Below, in pieces: positions 15,933 to 24,360 of a stretch of DNA of 64,000 nt (within the stretch, counting starts at the first letter, position 1; each line of letters begins with the position of its first letter). The stretch covers positions 1-64,000 of the forward strand of contig NZ_PVZS01000019.1 of assembly GCF_003004785.1 (NCBI RefSeq). The letters run 5' to 3'. Below the pieces are notes generated by a model. The model saw nothing but the letters and a program-made list of their open reading frames with translations. It did no database searches and was not told the DNA's origin. The stretch comes from Alsobacter soli. GTDB taxonomy: Bacteria; Pseudomonadota; Alphaproteobacteria; Rhizobiales; Beijerinckiaceae. Both the position numbers and the translations under genes were made by a program.

Positions 15933-17921
15933 ATGGACGCCATCGCAGCCGATTCCTCCACCCTTCGCGCACGCCCCGCTTCGCCCGCTCCGGCGGGCGC
16001 GAAGCGCCATGTCTGGCGGCCGGACATCCAGGCGCTGCGCGGCTGGGCGGTGCTGATCGTGGTGATCCAGCACGCCGGCGCCCGCTGGCTGCCGGGCGGC
16101 TTCCTGGGCGTCGACATCTTCTTCGTGATCTCCGGCTTCCTGATGGGCGGCATCATCCTTCGGGAGCTGGAGGAAGGCAGGTTCAGCTTCGCCAACTTCT
16201 ATGCGCGGCGCGTGCGCCGGCTCCTGCCGGCGGCCTACGCCACCGTGCTGGTGACGGCCGTATTGGCGGTGCTCCTGCTCGACCCGTTCGAGTTCCAGAA
16301 CTTCCTGGCCCAGGAACTCGGGGCCTTCACGTTTACGATCAACTATGTGCTCTGGCGCCAGGTCGACTACTTCAACAGCGACGCCGTGTTGAAGCCGCTC
16401 CTGCACATGTGGTCGTTGTCCCTGGAGGAGCAGTTCTACATCGTCGCGCCGGTCGTTCTGTGGCTTTGTCCGCGGCGTTTCCGGATCTGGCTCGTGGCGG
16501 CCCTGGTCCTCGCCAGCTTCGCCTTGTGCGTGGTCTTCGTGCAGCGCAGCCCCGCGGCGGCCTTCTACTTCCTGCCAACGCGGGCCTGGGAGCTCGGCGT
16601 CGGCATGCTGGCCTACGCATGGGCGAAGCCCGGGCTCGCGTCGCGGCTGCGCCAGGTCACCCAGGCTGTCTGCGCGGCGTTCCTGTTCGCGGCGCCCTGG
16701 GTGTTCAACGACCACGGACACCCGGGCATGCCGGCTCTGGCCGTCTGCCTCGCAACCGCGGCCATGCTGGTTGTTGGCGGCGCGCAGCCGCTCCCGGCTC
16801 CGGCCCGGCCGCTCGGCTGGCTGGGCGACCGGTCCTACAGCCTTTACCTCGTGCACTGGCCGCTGCTGTCGCTGGTCGCCAATGTGTTCGTGGAGCCCCC
16901 GCCGGGGTGGGTGAACGCGCTTGTCCTCGTGGCCTGCCTGGCCTGCATGGAGCTCCAGTATCGCTTCGTCGAGCAGCGGTTCCGGACCATGAAGGTCTCG
17001 CGCGCGGCGCTTGCGGGCCTGGCCGCGATTCCGGTTCTGGCGCTGGTTCCGCAGGTCGCCCTCACCCGGTTCGCCGATGGCTTCCAGAACGTCCGCGCCG
17101 CCAACGAGGGATTCGGCGAGGACTGCGCCTATGGCTCGAGCTTCACCGACATGCCCGAGTGCCGCAGCGGGCCGAAGGCGCACGTGCTGGTGTGGGGGGA
17201 CTCCTTCGCCATGCACCTGGTGCCGGGCCTTGACGCGACCGTGGAGGGTGGCGTGGTTCAGGCTTCGCGCCCGGTTTGCGGGCCCTTCCTCGGCATCGCT
17301 CCGGTGGACGGGGTGCAGTACAAGCGTGATTGGGCCCTGAGTTGCATCGCCTTCAACGCCTCCGTGCTGGATTACCTGAAGTCACGCCCGGAGATCGACA
17401 CGGTGGTGCTGTCCAGCATCCTGCGCCCCTACCTGCCGGGCGCCGACAAGACGCCCTGGCGCATGCTGGTCCAGGGCGACGCTGGCGACGACAGGACGGC
17501 CCCGCCGGACGCGGCGCTTCTGCGGGACGCCCTGGCGCGGACGGTGGCCGGCATCCGGGCGGCCGGGAAGAAGGTGGTCCTCGTCGCGCCGCCGCCATCC
17601 TCCGGCGCGGACCTGGGGCGATGCGCGGATCGCCTGCGCTCAGGGAAGCCGACCGTGGCTCCAGGCGAGGGCTGCTCTTTTCCGCGGACGGTCTATGAGG
17701 CCAATCGCGCCCCCATCCTGTCTTTTCTGGCGGATGTCCGCGCCAGCGGGACCGTCGACGTCATCGACTTCGACCAGGCGCTGTGCGGCGACGGCCGCTG
17801 CCGGGCGGTGGAGGACGGCGTGGCGCTCTACCAGGACTCCGGTCACCTGAGTTCCCAGGGTTCCGTGCTGCTCGCCCGAGCTGTGGGGCTGGACAGCCAG
17901 ATCCGGATGCGGGCGCGCTAG
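15933..17921 (+). CDS. OafA/YrhL-type O-acyltransferase with C-terminal SGNH domain
   Basis: A 662-residue membrane acyltransferase that should add acetyl or another acyl group to the polysaccharide. The N-terminal acyltransferase-3 domain (about 28-370) has the R-x-x-A/W-V start (I-Q-A-L-R-G-W-A-V), the F-F-V-I-S-G-F motif and about ten membrane segments. The C-terminal periplasmic SGNH domain (about 400-655) keeps the G-D-S-F nucleophile block and a D-x-x-H block (D-S-G-H). This two-domain layout transfers acyl groups across the membrane to the sugar. The ATG at 15933 was chosen because the conserved part starts about 30 residues later and the upstream extension is low-complexity. Confidence 0.88.
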   Translation: MDAIAADSSTLRARPASPAPAGAKRHVWRPDIQALRGWAVLIVVIQHAGARWLPGGFLGVDIFFVISGFLMGGIILRELEEGRFSFANFYARRVRRLLPAAYATVLVTAVLAVLLLDPFEFQNFLAQELGAFTFTINYVLWRQVDYFNSDAVLKPLLHMWSLSLEEQFYIVAPVVLWLCPRRFRIWLVAALVLASFALCVVFVQRSPAAAFYFLPTRAWELGVGMLAYAWAKPGLASRLRQVTQAVCAAFLFAAPWVFNDHGHPGMPALAVCLATAAMLVVGGAQPLPAPARPLGWLGDRSYSLYLVHWPLLSLVANVFVEPPPGWVNALVLVACLACMELQYRFVEQRFRTMKVSRAALAGLAAIPVLALVPQVALTRFADGFQNVRAANEGFGEDCAYGSSFTDMPECRSGPKAHVLVWGDSFAMHLVPGLDATVEGGVVQASRPVCGPFLGIAPVDGVQYKRDWALSCIAFNASVLDYLKSRPEIDTVVLSSILRPYLPGADKTPWRMLVQGDAGDDRTAPPDAALLRDALARTVAGIRAAGKKVVLVAPPPSSGADLGRCADRLRSGKPTVAPGEGCSFPRTVYEANRAPILSFLADVRASGTVDVIDFDQALCGDGRCRAVEDGVALYQDSGHLSSQGSVLLARAVGLDSQIRMRAR

Positions 17922-18003
17922 CCCTCAGTCATCCCGCTCGGCAGCCGCGCGGCGCATTCCGACCCCGCAGGATTCGAATCACGTCCCGTGAACGGCTTTC
18001 CGT

Positions 18004-18030
18004 CGGCGCCTCAAACCGCGTCAGGCGCCG
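18004..18030 (+). terminator. Possible weak terminator after the acyltransferase gene
   Basis: An eight-base-pair GC stem (18004-18011 with 18023-18030), an 11-base loop and then CCTTATT. The T run is poor, so it may be only a hairpin. Confidence 0.35.
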
Positions 18031-18080
18031 CCTTATTGTGCCCCAGCAGGCCGAAAATTTCCGCCGTACGCAAATGTACA

Positions 18081-18108
18081 TTGATGGAACGCTCTCGTAT
18101 TCCATCAA
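18081..18108. repeat. Nine-base inverted repeat, operator candidate
   Basis: TTGATGGAA and TTCCATCAA are separated by ten bases, about one helical turn between half-site centres plus spacer, as is common for dimeric regulators. It is followed immediately by the next inverted repeat. Confidence 0.5.
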
Positions 18109-18133
18109 ATGACGATAATTACGATATCGTCAT
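18109..18133. repeat. Eight-base inverted repeat, operator candidate
   Basis: ATGACGAT and ATCGTCAT are separated by nine bases. It abuts the preceding inverted repeat, so the two could bind adjacent dimers. Confidence 0.5.
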
Positions 18134-18170
18134 GAATGGTTGATACGCCAATAGAGCCCTAGCATTGGCC

Positions 18171-18188
18171 CGCCAAGCTTCAGCTTGG
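18171..18188. promoter_or_regulatory. Palindrome shared with the divergent Wzz/Wzx promoter
   Basis: CCAAGCT and AGCTTGG flank a two-base spacer. Bases 18171-18187 match 14401-14417 at 16 of 17 positions. The site lies about 145-160 bases before the sugar-phosphate transferase ATG. Confidence 0.5.
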
Positions 18189-18331
18189 ACCTAATACATA
18201 CTGCCATATTTCGGCCATATACGGAACCAGAACGAGGCCATATGCCTTAATGGCCCGGGAGTTGCTTTATGAGCCCCAGGTGATATTTGCGCTGCGGGGT
18301 ACATGCGCCGAACTCGACCAGGAGAGCTCGA

Positions 18332-19777
18332 ATGAACTCGAACCTGTTTGCTGAGGCTGGGCACGCCGGCGTGGACCGGCTGTCGCGGACCGCAATCAGT
18401 TTCAGACGCGTCCCCGAATACGTCCTGGGTCTGGAGATCGCCTTGATCTCCATGGTGGGGATTGGTTCGGGCGCTGCTTACGAACAGGTCGTCTATGGCG
18501 CCGTGAATGACTGGTCGCGGCACATCGGGATCGCGCTCGCCGTCTGCGCGCTTTACGGAGGCGCCACCGAACTGCGGGGCCTGAACGAACCGACCGCCAT
18601 CCTGAAAGGGCGGCGCCAGATGGCCAGCGTGGCCGCCATCTGGGCGGTGGTGTGGATGTTCGTCACCCTCGTGGGCTTCTTCCTCCACATCGGAGACAGA
18701 TTCTCGCGCGGGTCCGTGATCACCTTCGCCCTGGCGGGCGGCGGCGCTCTCTTCGCCCATCGCGCCTATTGGCGTCACCTCATGCGCGAGTCGCTCGCCT
18801 CGGGGCGCTTCAAGGCCATGCCGGTCGGTCTGGTGACCTTCGGCGGGGACGGCTCCGGAAGCTTCGCCAGCATCGCCAGGAGGCTGAAGCGCCTCGGGCT
18901 GAGCCCGGCGCATCACCTCGTGCTGCCGGAGGAGGCCGGCTGGGACGAGACCCAGGCGGCCATGCTCCGCTTCTGCATGGACGCGCGCGCGGCCGACGTT
19001 CAGGAAATCCTGATCGCCGCCGGCTGGGAGCACGCCCAACTGGCGATGCGCCTCGCCCAGACCGGCCGCTCCTTGCCGGTCCCGATCCGCCTCGTGGCGA
19101 CGGGCGACCTCTCCCAGTTCCTGGCGCGCCCGAGCGAGCAACTGGGCTTTCTCACTGCGGTCGAACTGCAGCGCGCTCCGCTGAGCGGGGCCGAGCGGTT
19201 CACGAAGCGCGCGCTGGACATCGTGGTCGCGGGCGTGGCTCTGGCGACGCTCGGACCCTTGATGGCCCTTATCGCCATCGCCGTGCGCCTGGACAGCCCC
19301 GGGCCGATCCTGTTCCGCCAGCACCGCCAGGGCTTCAACGGCAAGGTCTTCAAGATCCTGAAGTTCCGCAGCATGACGGTCCAGGAGGACGGCGCCGCCG
19401 TCCGGCAGGCGCAGAAGAACGACCAGCGCGTCACCCGCATCGGCGGGTTCCTCCGCCGGACCAGCCTCGACGAGCTCCCGCAGTTGCTGAACGTCGTCAG
19501 GGGCGACATGTCGCTCGTCGGGCCCCGGCCCCACGCCGTCGCCCACGACAATTACTACGACGATCTCATCGCCGACTACGCGCTGCGCCGGCACGTCAAG
19601 CCAGGCCTGACAGGCTGGGCCCAGGTGAACGGCTGCCGCGGCGAGACTCCCACGGTGGACCGCATGGCGGCCCGGGTGCGCCTCGACCTCTGGTACATCG
19701 ACCATTGGAGCTTCTGGATGGACGTCAAGATCCTGTTCTTGACCCTTCGGGCGCTTCGCGGGGCGAACGCCTACTGA
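18332..19777 (+). CDS. Initiating polyprenyl sugar-1-phosphate transferase (WbaP/ExoY family)
   Basis: A 481-residue membrane enzyme that should start repeat-unit synthesis by moving a sugar-1-phosphate from a nucleotide sugar to undecaprenyl phosphate. Four N-terminal membrane segments and a divergent central region precede the catalytic domain (about 290-475). That domain has a membrane-entry helix, D-S-P-G-P-I-L-F-R-Q, K-F-R-S-M, L-D-E-L-P-Q and V-G-P-R-P motifs. The ATG at 18332 follows GGAGAG at 18321-18326. A TTG at 18287 would extend it without a ribosome site. The stop overlaps the next ATG by one base (TGATG), indicating translational coupling. Confidence 0.93.
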   Translation: MNSNLFAEAGHAGVDRLSRTAISFRRVPEYVLGLEIALISMVGIGSGAAYEQVVYGAVNDWSRHIGIALAVCALYGGATELRGLNEPTAILKGRRQMASVAAIWAVVWMFVTLVGFFLHIGDRFSRGSVITFALAGGGALFAHRAYWRHLMRESLASGRFKAMPVGLVTFGGDGSGSFASIARRLKRLGLSPAHHLVLPEEAGWDETQAAMLRFCMDARAADVQEILIAAGWEHAQLAMRLAQTGRSLPVPIRLVATGDLSQFLARPSEQLGFLTAVELQRAPLSGAERFTKRALDIVVAGVALATLGPLMALIAIAVRLDSPGPILFRQHRQGFNGKVFKILKFRSMTVQEDGAAVRQAQKNDQRVTRIGGFLRRTSLDELPQLLNVVRGDMSLVGPRPHAVAHDNYYDDLIADYALRRHVKPGLTGWAQVNGCRGETPTVDRMAARVRLDLWYIDHWSFWMDVKILFLTLRALRGANAY

Positions 19778-21042
19778 TGGCCGGGCCGACGGAAATGACC
19801 GCCGCCCGCGACGGGCGGGCGCTGTTCGGCGCCGCAGCGGAAGCCACCCCGGCGGCCGGACGGACGACCTCTGCCATCGGGGCGGGGGAGCGGGCCGGCT
19901 ACCGCCAGCCTCGCCTGGCCTTTCTGCTCACCCACACCGCGCCGGGCGGCGCACAGGAGCTGTGGCGCGACCTCGCCGCGGCCTTCGCCAAGCGGGGCTG
20001 GGCGGTGGACCTTTGCGCCCTCTACAGGACGCCAGAGCAGACCGACCCCGGCGACGGCCGCGACTGGGTCTGTTTCGCGCCCGATCGCCCGGCGTCATTC
20101 GGAGACAAGCTCGCCATGGCCCGGTCCCTGGGGCGCTACCTGCGCCACGCTCGGCCCGACGCCGTCGTGAGCGCGTTGCCGCTCGCCAACGTGCTCGGCC
20201 CGCTGGTCGGACGATTCGCGTCGCCGGCCACTCGTTTCATCACGTCCCATCACACGCCGGTCCAGACCCACAACCGGGCCCTCGACGCCCTCGATGGCGT
20301 GGTCGGAACGCAGCCGAACGTGGCCGCCGTCGTGGGAGTCTCGCGGGCCGTTTGCGATTCGCTTGCCGGTAAGCCGTGGCGCTATCGCGCCAAGCGGGCC
20401 ACGATCCTGAACGCCCTTCCCCCCGAGGTGGAGGAGCGGCTCGAGATGCTCCGCGCCGCTCGCCAGGGCAGGCCCCGCGCCCGCCGCCTGGTCGCCACGG
20501 GCCGGCTCGCGGCCCAGAAGAACTACGGCGTCCTGATCCGGGCCTTGGCCCATATGCCGGACGTCGAGCTGGCCATCGTGGGCTCGGGACCCGACCGGGA
20601 GCAACTGGAGGCCCTGGCGGCCGAGCGCGGGGTCGCTTCGCAGGTCGCCTTCATGGGCCAGCGGGGACGCCGCGAGGCCCTGGACATCCTCGCCGCCGGT
20701 GATGTGTTCGTGCAGCCCAGCCTCTTCGAGGGGCACAGCCTGGGGCTGATCGAGGCGGCCAAGCTGGGGCTGCCGCTGGTCGTCTCCGATGTGCCGGTAC
20801 AGGTCGAGGGCGTGACAGGCCCGGAGGGCGAGCGCTGCGGAATCGTGGTGGGCGCGCACGACGACGAGGGGCTCGCGCGGGAAGTGCGCGCCCTCCTGGA
20901 TGACCCGAAGGCCTATGAGGCCTGGGCGTCCAGGGCGTCGTTGCTCGGCGCGGCGGCGCGCTTCGAAACCATGGTGGAGGGCTACGAGACCCTCGTCCGG
21001 GCCGCGCTCGGCGCGCGGTCGCCCCAGCACTCCAAGACCTGA
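19777..21042 (+). CDS. Glycosyltransferase family 4
   Basis: A 421-residue retaining glycosyltransferase with a GT-B fold, presumably adding one sugar to the lipid-linked repeat unit on the cytoplasmic side. The acceptor domain begins after a 40-residue Ala-rich leader with the G-G-A-Q-E-L glycine turn (about 56-61). The C-terminal nucleotide-sugar domain shows A-T-G-R-L-A-A-Q-K-N and the E-x7-E-type signature L-F-E-G-H-S-L-G-L-I-E-A. Sugar specificity cannot be deduced. It is coupled to the upstream transferase and followed after 14 bases by the polymerase. Confidence 0.92.
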   Translation: MAGPTEMTAARDGRALFGAAAEATPAAGRTTSAIGAGERAGYRQPRLAFLLTHTAPGGAQELWRDLAAAFAKRGWAVDLCALYRTPEQTDPGDGRDWVCFAPDRPASFGDKLAMARSLGRYLRHARPDAVVSALPLANVLGPLVGRFASPATRFITSHHTPVQTHNRALDALDGVVGTQPNVAAVVGVSRAVCDSLAGKPWRYRAKRATILNALPPEVEERLEMLRAARQGRPRARRLVATGRLAAQKNYGVLIRALAHMPDVELAIVGSGPDREQLEALAAERGVASQVAFMGQRGRREALDILAAGDVFVQPSLFEGHSLGLIEAAKLGLPLVVSDVPVQVEGVTGPEGERCGIVVGAHDDEGLAREVRALLDDPKAYEAWASRASLLGAAARFETMVEGYETLVRAALGARSPQHSKT

Positions 21043-21056
21043 GGACGCGAACCGCC

Positions 21057-22415
21057 ATGCCCCTGCATTCTTCGGCGATGGCCGCCCCGCGTCACGACGA
21101 GGGCCGGATGACCCTGCTGGTTCCGGCGCTGATCGCGGCCGTCTTCGTCGGCTTCGTGCTGCTCGGACCCTACTTCTCCTACCGGGACGCGCCTACGGAG
21201 GGCGAAGGCAACGCCCTGCGCCAGGTCGTGTACCTGGCCCTGCTCGCCGGCTCGTTCCTGGCCGCCCGCAACCGGCCCGCCGACAAGGCGCCGCTCGCGG
21301 TCCCGCTCTCCCTCAAGTACCTCCTTCTGTGGTGCTGGCTGAGCCTGATCTGGTCCATCGAGCCTTCCATCGCGGTGCGCCGCCTCGTGCTCACCTGCGT
21401 GGTGATCTGGACCGTGTTCCTCATCGTGGACCGCCTGCGGTTCGACCGCACCGTGGCGGTCCTGCAGTGGGTCACCTCGGCCTTCCTGCTCGCCAACTTC
21501 GCCGCGGTGCTTCTCGCGCCCGATGTCGGCATCCACCAGATGGCCGATCCGTTCGACCCCGGCCTGGTCGGCGACTGGCGCGGCGTGCTCGTCCAGAAGA
21601 ACTTCGCCGGCGCTGTATGCGCCATCGCTGTGCTGCTGTTCGTGCTCGGCGGCCAGGGCGTCAATCCGCTTTGGCGATGGCTGATGGTGGTCGGCAACCT
21701 CGTGTTCCTGTGGGGTACGAGCTCCAAGACATCCATGGCCATCCTCGGCGTCTCGCTCGTGGCGGGGTGGATCTTTCTCCGGCACGATCCGCGCTACCGG
21801 GGCTTCGCCATCCTCGCCCTCGCGGCGATCGCCACGACGATCGCCGTGCTCGTCCAGATCTACTGGGCCGAGATCACCGCGCCTTTCGACAACCAGGACG
21901 CGCTCACCGGGCGCGTGCAGATCTGGCCGGCCCTGTTCGCCTACGCGCAGGACCACTGGCTCTTCGGCGCCGGCTACGGCTCTTTCTGGAACGTCGGGGA
22001 TGACTCGCCCATCTTCCGCTATGGCAAGGGCTGGGTCACCGAGCTCGGCAACGCCCATAGCGGCTACATGGACGTGCTGGTGCAGCTCGGCGTGATCGGG
22101 CTCGCGCTGACGGTCGCCGCCCTGCTCGTCATTCCGCTGCTCAGCGTCATCGCGAGCCCCCGCGTCGGCGGCCGCCGTGGCGCGCTGCTCGTCGCCCTGC
22201 TCGTGTTCTGCGCCGGCCACAACGGCACCGAGACGAGCCTCCTGGAGCGCGACGCCATCGTTCAGGTCTTCCTGATTTTCGCGATCGCCCTGATCGAGGC
22301 GGCCGACACCAGGGCGCCCGAGGAGCTCGAGGCGGAGGACTACGCCCGCTTGGAGCCGATGCTGCTGCCCCGCCGCAGGCAGCCGCGCGCCATCGCCCAT
22401 TCCCCCAGGTCTTGA
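21057..22415 (+). CDS. Wzy-type polysaccharide polymerase / O-antigen ligase family
   Basis: A 452-residue membrane protein with about ten to twelve hydrophobic segments and the large periplasmic loop of the Wzy_C family (about 255-350). That loop contains R-V-Q-I-W-P, G-A-G-Y-G-S-F-W and N-A-H-S-G-Y followed by L-G-V-I-G-L, all typical of O-antigen polymerase/ligase proteins. Because initiating transferase, flippase and Wzz genes surround it, polymerisation of the exopolysaccharide repeat is more likely than O-antigen ligation. An internal ATG at 21078 or 21108 could also start the protein, and 21057 is the first. Confidence 0.88.
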   Translation: MPLHSSAMAAPRHDEGRMTLLVPALIAAVFVGFVLLGPYFSYRDAPTEGEGNALRQVVYLALLAGSFLAARNRPADKAPLAVPLSLKYLLLWCWLSLIWSIEPSIAVRRLVLTCVVIWTVFLIVDRLRFDRTVAVLQWVTSAFLLANFAAVLLAPDVGIHQMADPFDPGLVGDWRGVLVQKNFAGAVCAIAVLLFVLGGQGVNPLWRWLMVVGNLVFLWGTSSKTSMAILGVSLVAGWIFLRHDPRYRGFAILALAAIATTIAVLVQIYWAEITAPFDNQDALTGRVQIWPALFAYAQDHWLFGAGYGSFWNVGDDSPIFRYGKGWVTELGNAHSGYMDVLVQLGVIGLALTVAALLVIPLLSVIASPRVGGRRGALLVALLVFCAGHNGTETSLLERDAIVQVFLIFAIALIEAADTRAPEELEAEDYARLEPMLLPRRRQPRAIAHSPRS

Positions 22416-22432
22416 GAAGGAGAAATCAGCCG

Positions 22433-23443
22433 ATGGTGCGGGTGACGATCGGGATCAAGGCGCTGAACGAAGAGCGCCGCATCGCCGACGCCATATCGAG
22501 TGCGTTGCGAGCGCTGGAGCCGTTCGACGGCGAAGTGATCCTGGCTGACAGCGGGTCGAGGGACCGCACGGTCGAGATCGCCCGCGCCATGCCGGTTCGC
22601 ATCGTGCAGCTAGCGGACCAGAGCCAGCGCTGCTGCGGCGCAGGCGCGCAACTCGCCTTCCAACAGGCGAGGGGCGACTATTTCTACCTGCTCGACGGCG
22701 ACATGGTCCTGAACCCGGCCTTTCTGCCGGCGGCCGTGGATTTCCTGGAGCGGAATCCCGAATTCGCCGGCGTCGCCGGCGCGGTCCGGGAAGTGCACAC
22801 GGACAACGCCGAGTTCCAGATCCGGGCCCAGGCTGTCGCGGGCGGCGAGGGCTGGCGGGCCGGCCTCGTCGACCGGCTCGATTGCGGCGGCCTTTATCGG
22901 GTCTCGGCCATTCGCGAAGTGGGCTACTTCGCCGACCGCAATCTCCACGCCTTCGAGGAGTTCGACCTCGGGGCCCGGCTCCAGGCCCGGGGCTGGAAGC
23001 TGGCGCGCCTCGATGCGCCGGGGGTCGATCACTACGGCCACCAGCAGAGCGGCTACCGCCTGCTCTGGGCGCGGCTGCGCTCCGGTTATGCCGGGGCGGC
23101 GGGCGAGGTGCTCCGCGCGGCCCTCGGGCGCGAGCATCTCGGCATCGTGCTGAGGCGCCTGTCGCACGTGCGCAACGCCGTCGCGGTCGCCGCCTGGTGG
23201 ATCGTCCTCGCGGCCCTCGCCCTCAATCCCTGGATGACGCCCGGCTCGCGCCTGCTCGCGCTGCTCGCCCTGCTCGCGGCGCCGATGGCGTTCCTCGCCT
23301 GGCGCCGGCGCTCGCTTCGCCTTGGCCTCTATTCCCTGGCCAGCTGGAACATCGGCGCCTTCGCCTTCTTTCAAGGACTCTTCCGCCGTCGCGCCCCACC
23401 CGAACAACCGCTCTCGCTGATCACCATCACCCCGAGCGACTGA
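22433..23443 (+). CDS. Glycosyltransferase family 2, membrane-anchored
   Basis: A 336-residue inverting transferase with a GT-A fold. Near the N-terminus are the nucleotide-binding strand (V-T-I-G-I-K-A-L-N-E-E) and the D-S-G-S-R-D motif. The metal-binding D-G-D (L-L-D-G-D-M) sits at about residue 90, and an F-E-E-F-D-L-G motif near 180 fits the acidic catalytic base. Two hydrophobic C-terminal helices (about 235-290) suggest membrane attachment. The ATG at 22433 follows an AAGGAGA ribosome site (22417-22423), and the upstream TTG overlaps that site so it is not the start. The gene belongs to the polymerase transcript. Confidence 0.9.
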   Translation: MVRVTIGIKALNEERRIADAISSALRALEPFDGEVILADSGSRDRTVEIARAMPVRIVQLADQSQRCCGAGAQLAFQQARGDYFYLLDGDMVLNPAFLPAAVDFLERNPEFAGVAGAVREVHTDNAEFQIRAQAVAGGEGWRAGLVDRLDCGGLYRVSAIREVGYFADRNLHAFEEFDLGARLQARGWKLARLDAPGVDHYGHQQSGYRLLWARLRSGYAGAAGEVLRAALGREHLGIVLRRLSHVRNAVAVAAWWIVLAALALNPWMTPGSRLLALLALLAAPMAFLAWRRRSLRLGLYSLASWNIGAFAFFQGLFRRRAPPEQPLSLITITPSD

Positions 23444-23511
23444 GCGCCGCCGGGGAACGCCTTCGTTCTCCGGAGCCGCCCTTTCGCCCGACCACCCCAA
23501 GAACCGCCCCA

Positions 23512-23521
23512 CCCCCCCCCC
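23512..23521 (+). repeat. Ten-C homopolymer upstream of the GT26 gene
   Basis: A run of ten C bases in the 105-base gap between the GT2 and GT26 genes, 27 bases before the GTG start. It is long enough to slip during replication and could change spacing in the leader. It could also be a sequencing or assembly uncertainty. Confidence 0.5.
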
Positions 23522-23548
23522 GGGTGCGGATCCGAGAGGTATCGCCTA

Positions 23549-24337
23549 GTGACTGACTTTGCCGAAGAGGTCTCCCCGATCCTCGACACGATTTCCGTTG
23601 GCGGCGTTCCGACTGTCCGACTCACCGGCCAGCAACTGGCTGACCTGATGGTCGAGGACTGCCACCGCGCGAGGCGCAGCCCGGGCACGCCGCCCAAGAT
23701 CGTGGTGTCCTCAAACGGCGCGACCATCGCGCAGTTTCACAGCCAGCCGGCCTTTCGGAAGTCCCTGCTTCAGGCCGACGTGATCGATGCGGACGGCATG
23801 CCGCTGGTCATCGCCTCCCGGCTGTTCTGCTCGCGCCCCCTCCAGGAGCGCGTGGCGACGACGGACTTCATCCACACGGCGTCCGAGGCCGCGGTCGCCA
23901 ATGGCCTGAAGTTCTATTTCCTCGGCGCCAAGCCCGGCGTGGCCGAGGAGGCCGCCCGAAGGCTGCGCCACAAGCACTGCGGCCTCAAGATCGTCGGGAT
24001 TCGCGACGGATACTTCCGGGCGTCCGAGGAGAAGGGGATCTGCGAGGAGGTGCAGGACAGCGGCGCGGACGTCCTGTGGGTGGGACTCGGCAGCCCGCGC
24101 CAGGAACGTTTCGCGGTCGAGCACCGCGATGACCTGCGCGGGGTGGGCTGGATCCGCACCTGCGGCGGGCTGTTCGACCACACGGCGGGCGCCGTGCCCC
24201 GCGCGCCGCAGTGGATGCAGGACCATGGCCTCGAATGGCTGCACCGGGTTCGCATGGAGCCCCGGCGCCTGGCCTGGCGGTATCTCACCACCAACCCGGC
24301 CGCGGCCTTCCACCTCGTCACGAAGACGCACGACTGA
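23549..24337 (+). CDS. WecG/TagA/CpsF glycosyltransferase (family GT26)
   Basis: A 262-residue inverting transferase that adds a sugar to a membrane-bound polyprenyl-linked acceptor. Family motifs are visible: V-V-S-S-N-G-A-T followed by A-D-V-I-D-A-D-G-M-P-L-V (about 50-90, with the catalytic Asp region D-A-D-G), F-Y-F-L-G-A-K-P-G-V, and V-G-L-G-S-P-R-Q-E near 175. The C-terminal basic helices (R-V-R-M-E-P-R-R-L-A-W-R) are the usual membrane-binding appendage. The start is GTG at 23549, preceded by GAGAGG. It is the fourth glycosyltransferase of the locus, giving a repeat unit of at least four sugars if each acts once. Confidence 0.92.
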   Translation: MTDFAEEVSPILDTISVGGVPTVRLTGQQLADLMVEDCHRARRSPGTPPKIVVSSNGATIAQFHSQPAFRKSLLQADVIDADGMPLVIASRLFCSRPLQERVATTDFIHTASEAAVANGLKFYFLGAKPGVAEEAARRLRHKHCGLKIVGIRDGYFRASEEKGICEEVQDSGADVLWVGLGSPRQERFAVEHRDDLRGVGWIRTCGGLFDHTAGAVPRAPQWMQDHGLEWLHRVRMEPRRLAWRYLTTNPAAAFHLVTKTHD

Positions 24338-24360
24338 CACGTCGGCCAACTGGAGAGCGC

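Larger units (their letters stand above)
17922..18331. promoter_or_regulatory. 410-base regulatory region before the sugar-phosphate transferase
   Basis: A GC-rich start is followed by an AT-rich stretch (18050-18260) with several repeats. These are TTGATGGAA/TTCCATCAA (18081-18089, 18100-18108), ATGACGAT/ATCGTCAT (18109-18116, 18126-18133) and CCAAGCT/AGCTTGG (18173-18179, 18182-18188). In addition, GCCATAT occurs three times at 18203, 18214 and 18237, 11 and 23 bases apart. A hairpin at 18004-18030 may end the acyltransferase transcript. The density of symmetric sites suggests a strongly regulated promoter. No regulator gene is adjacent. Confidence 0.55.
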
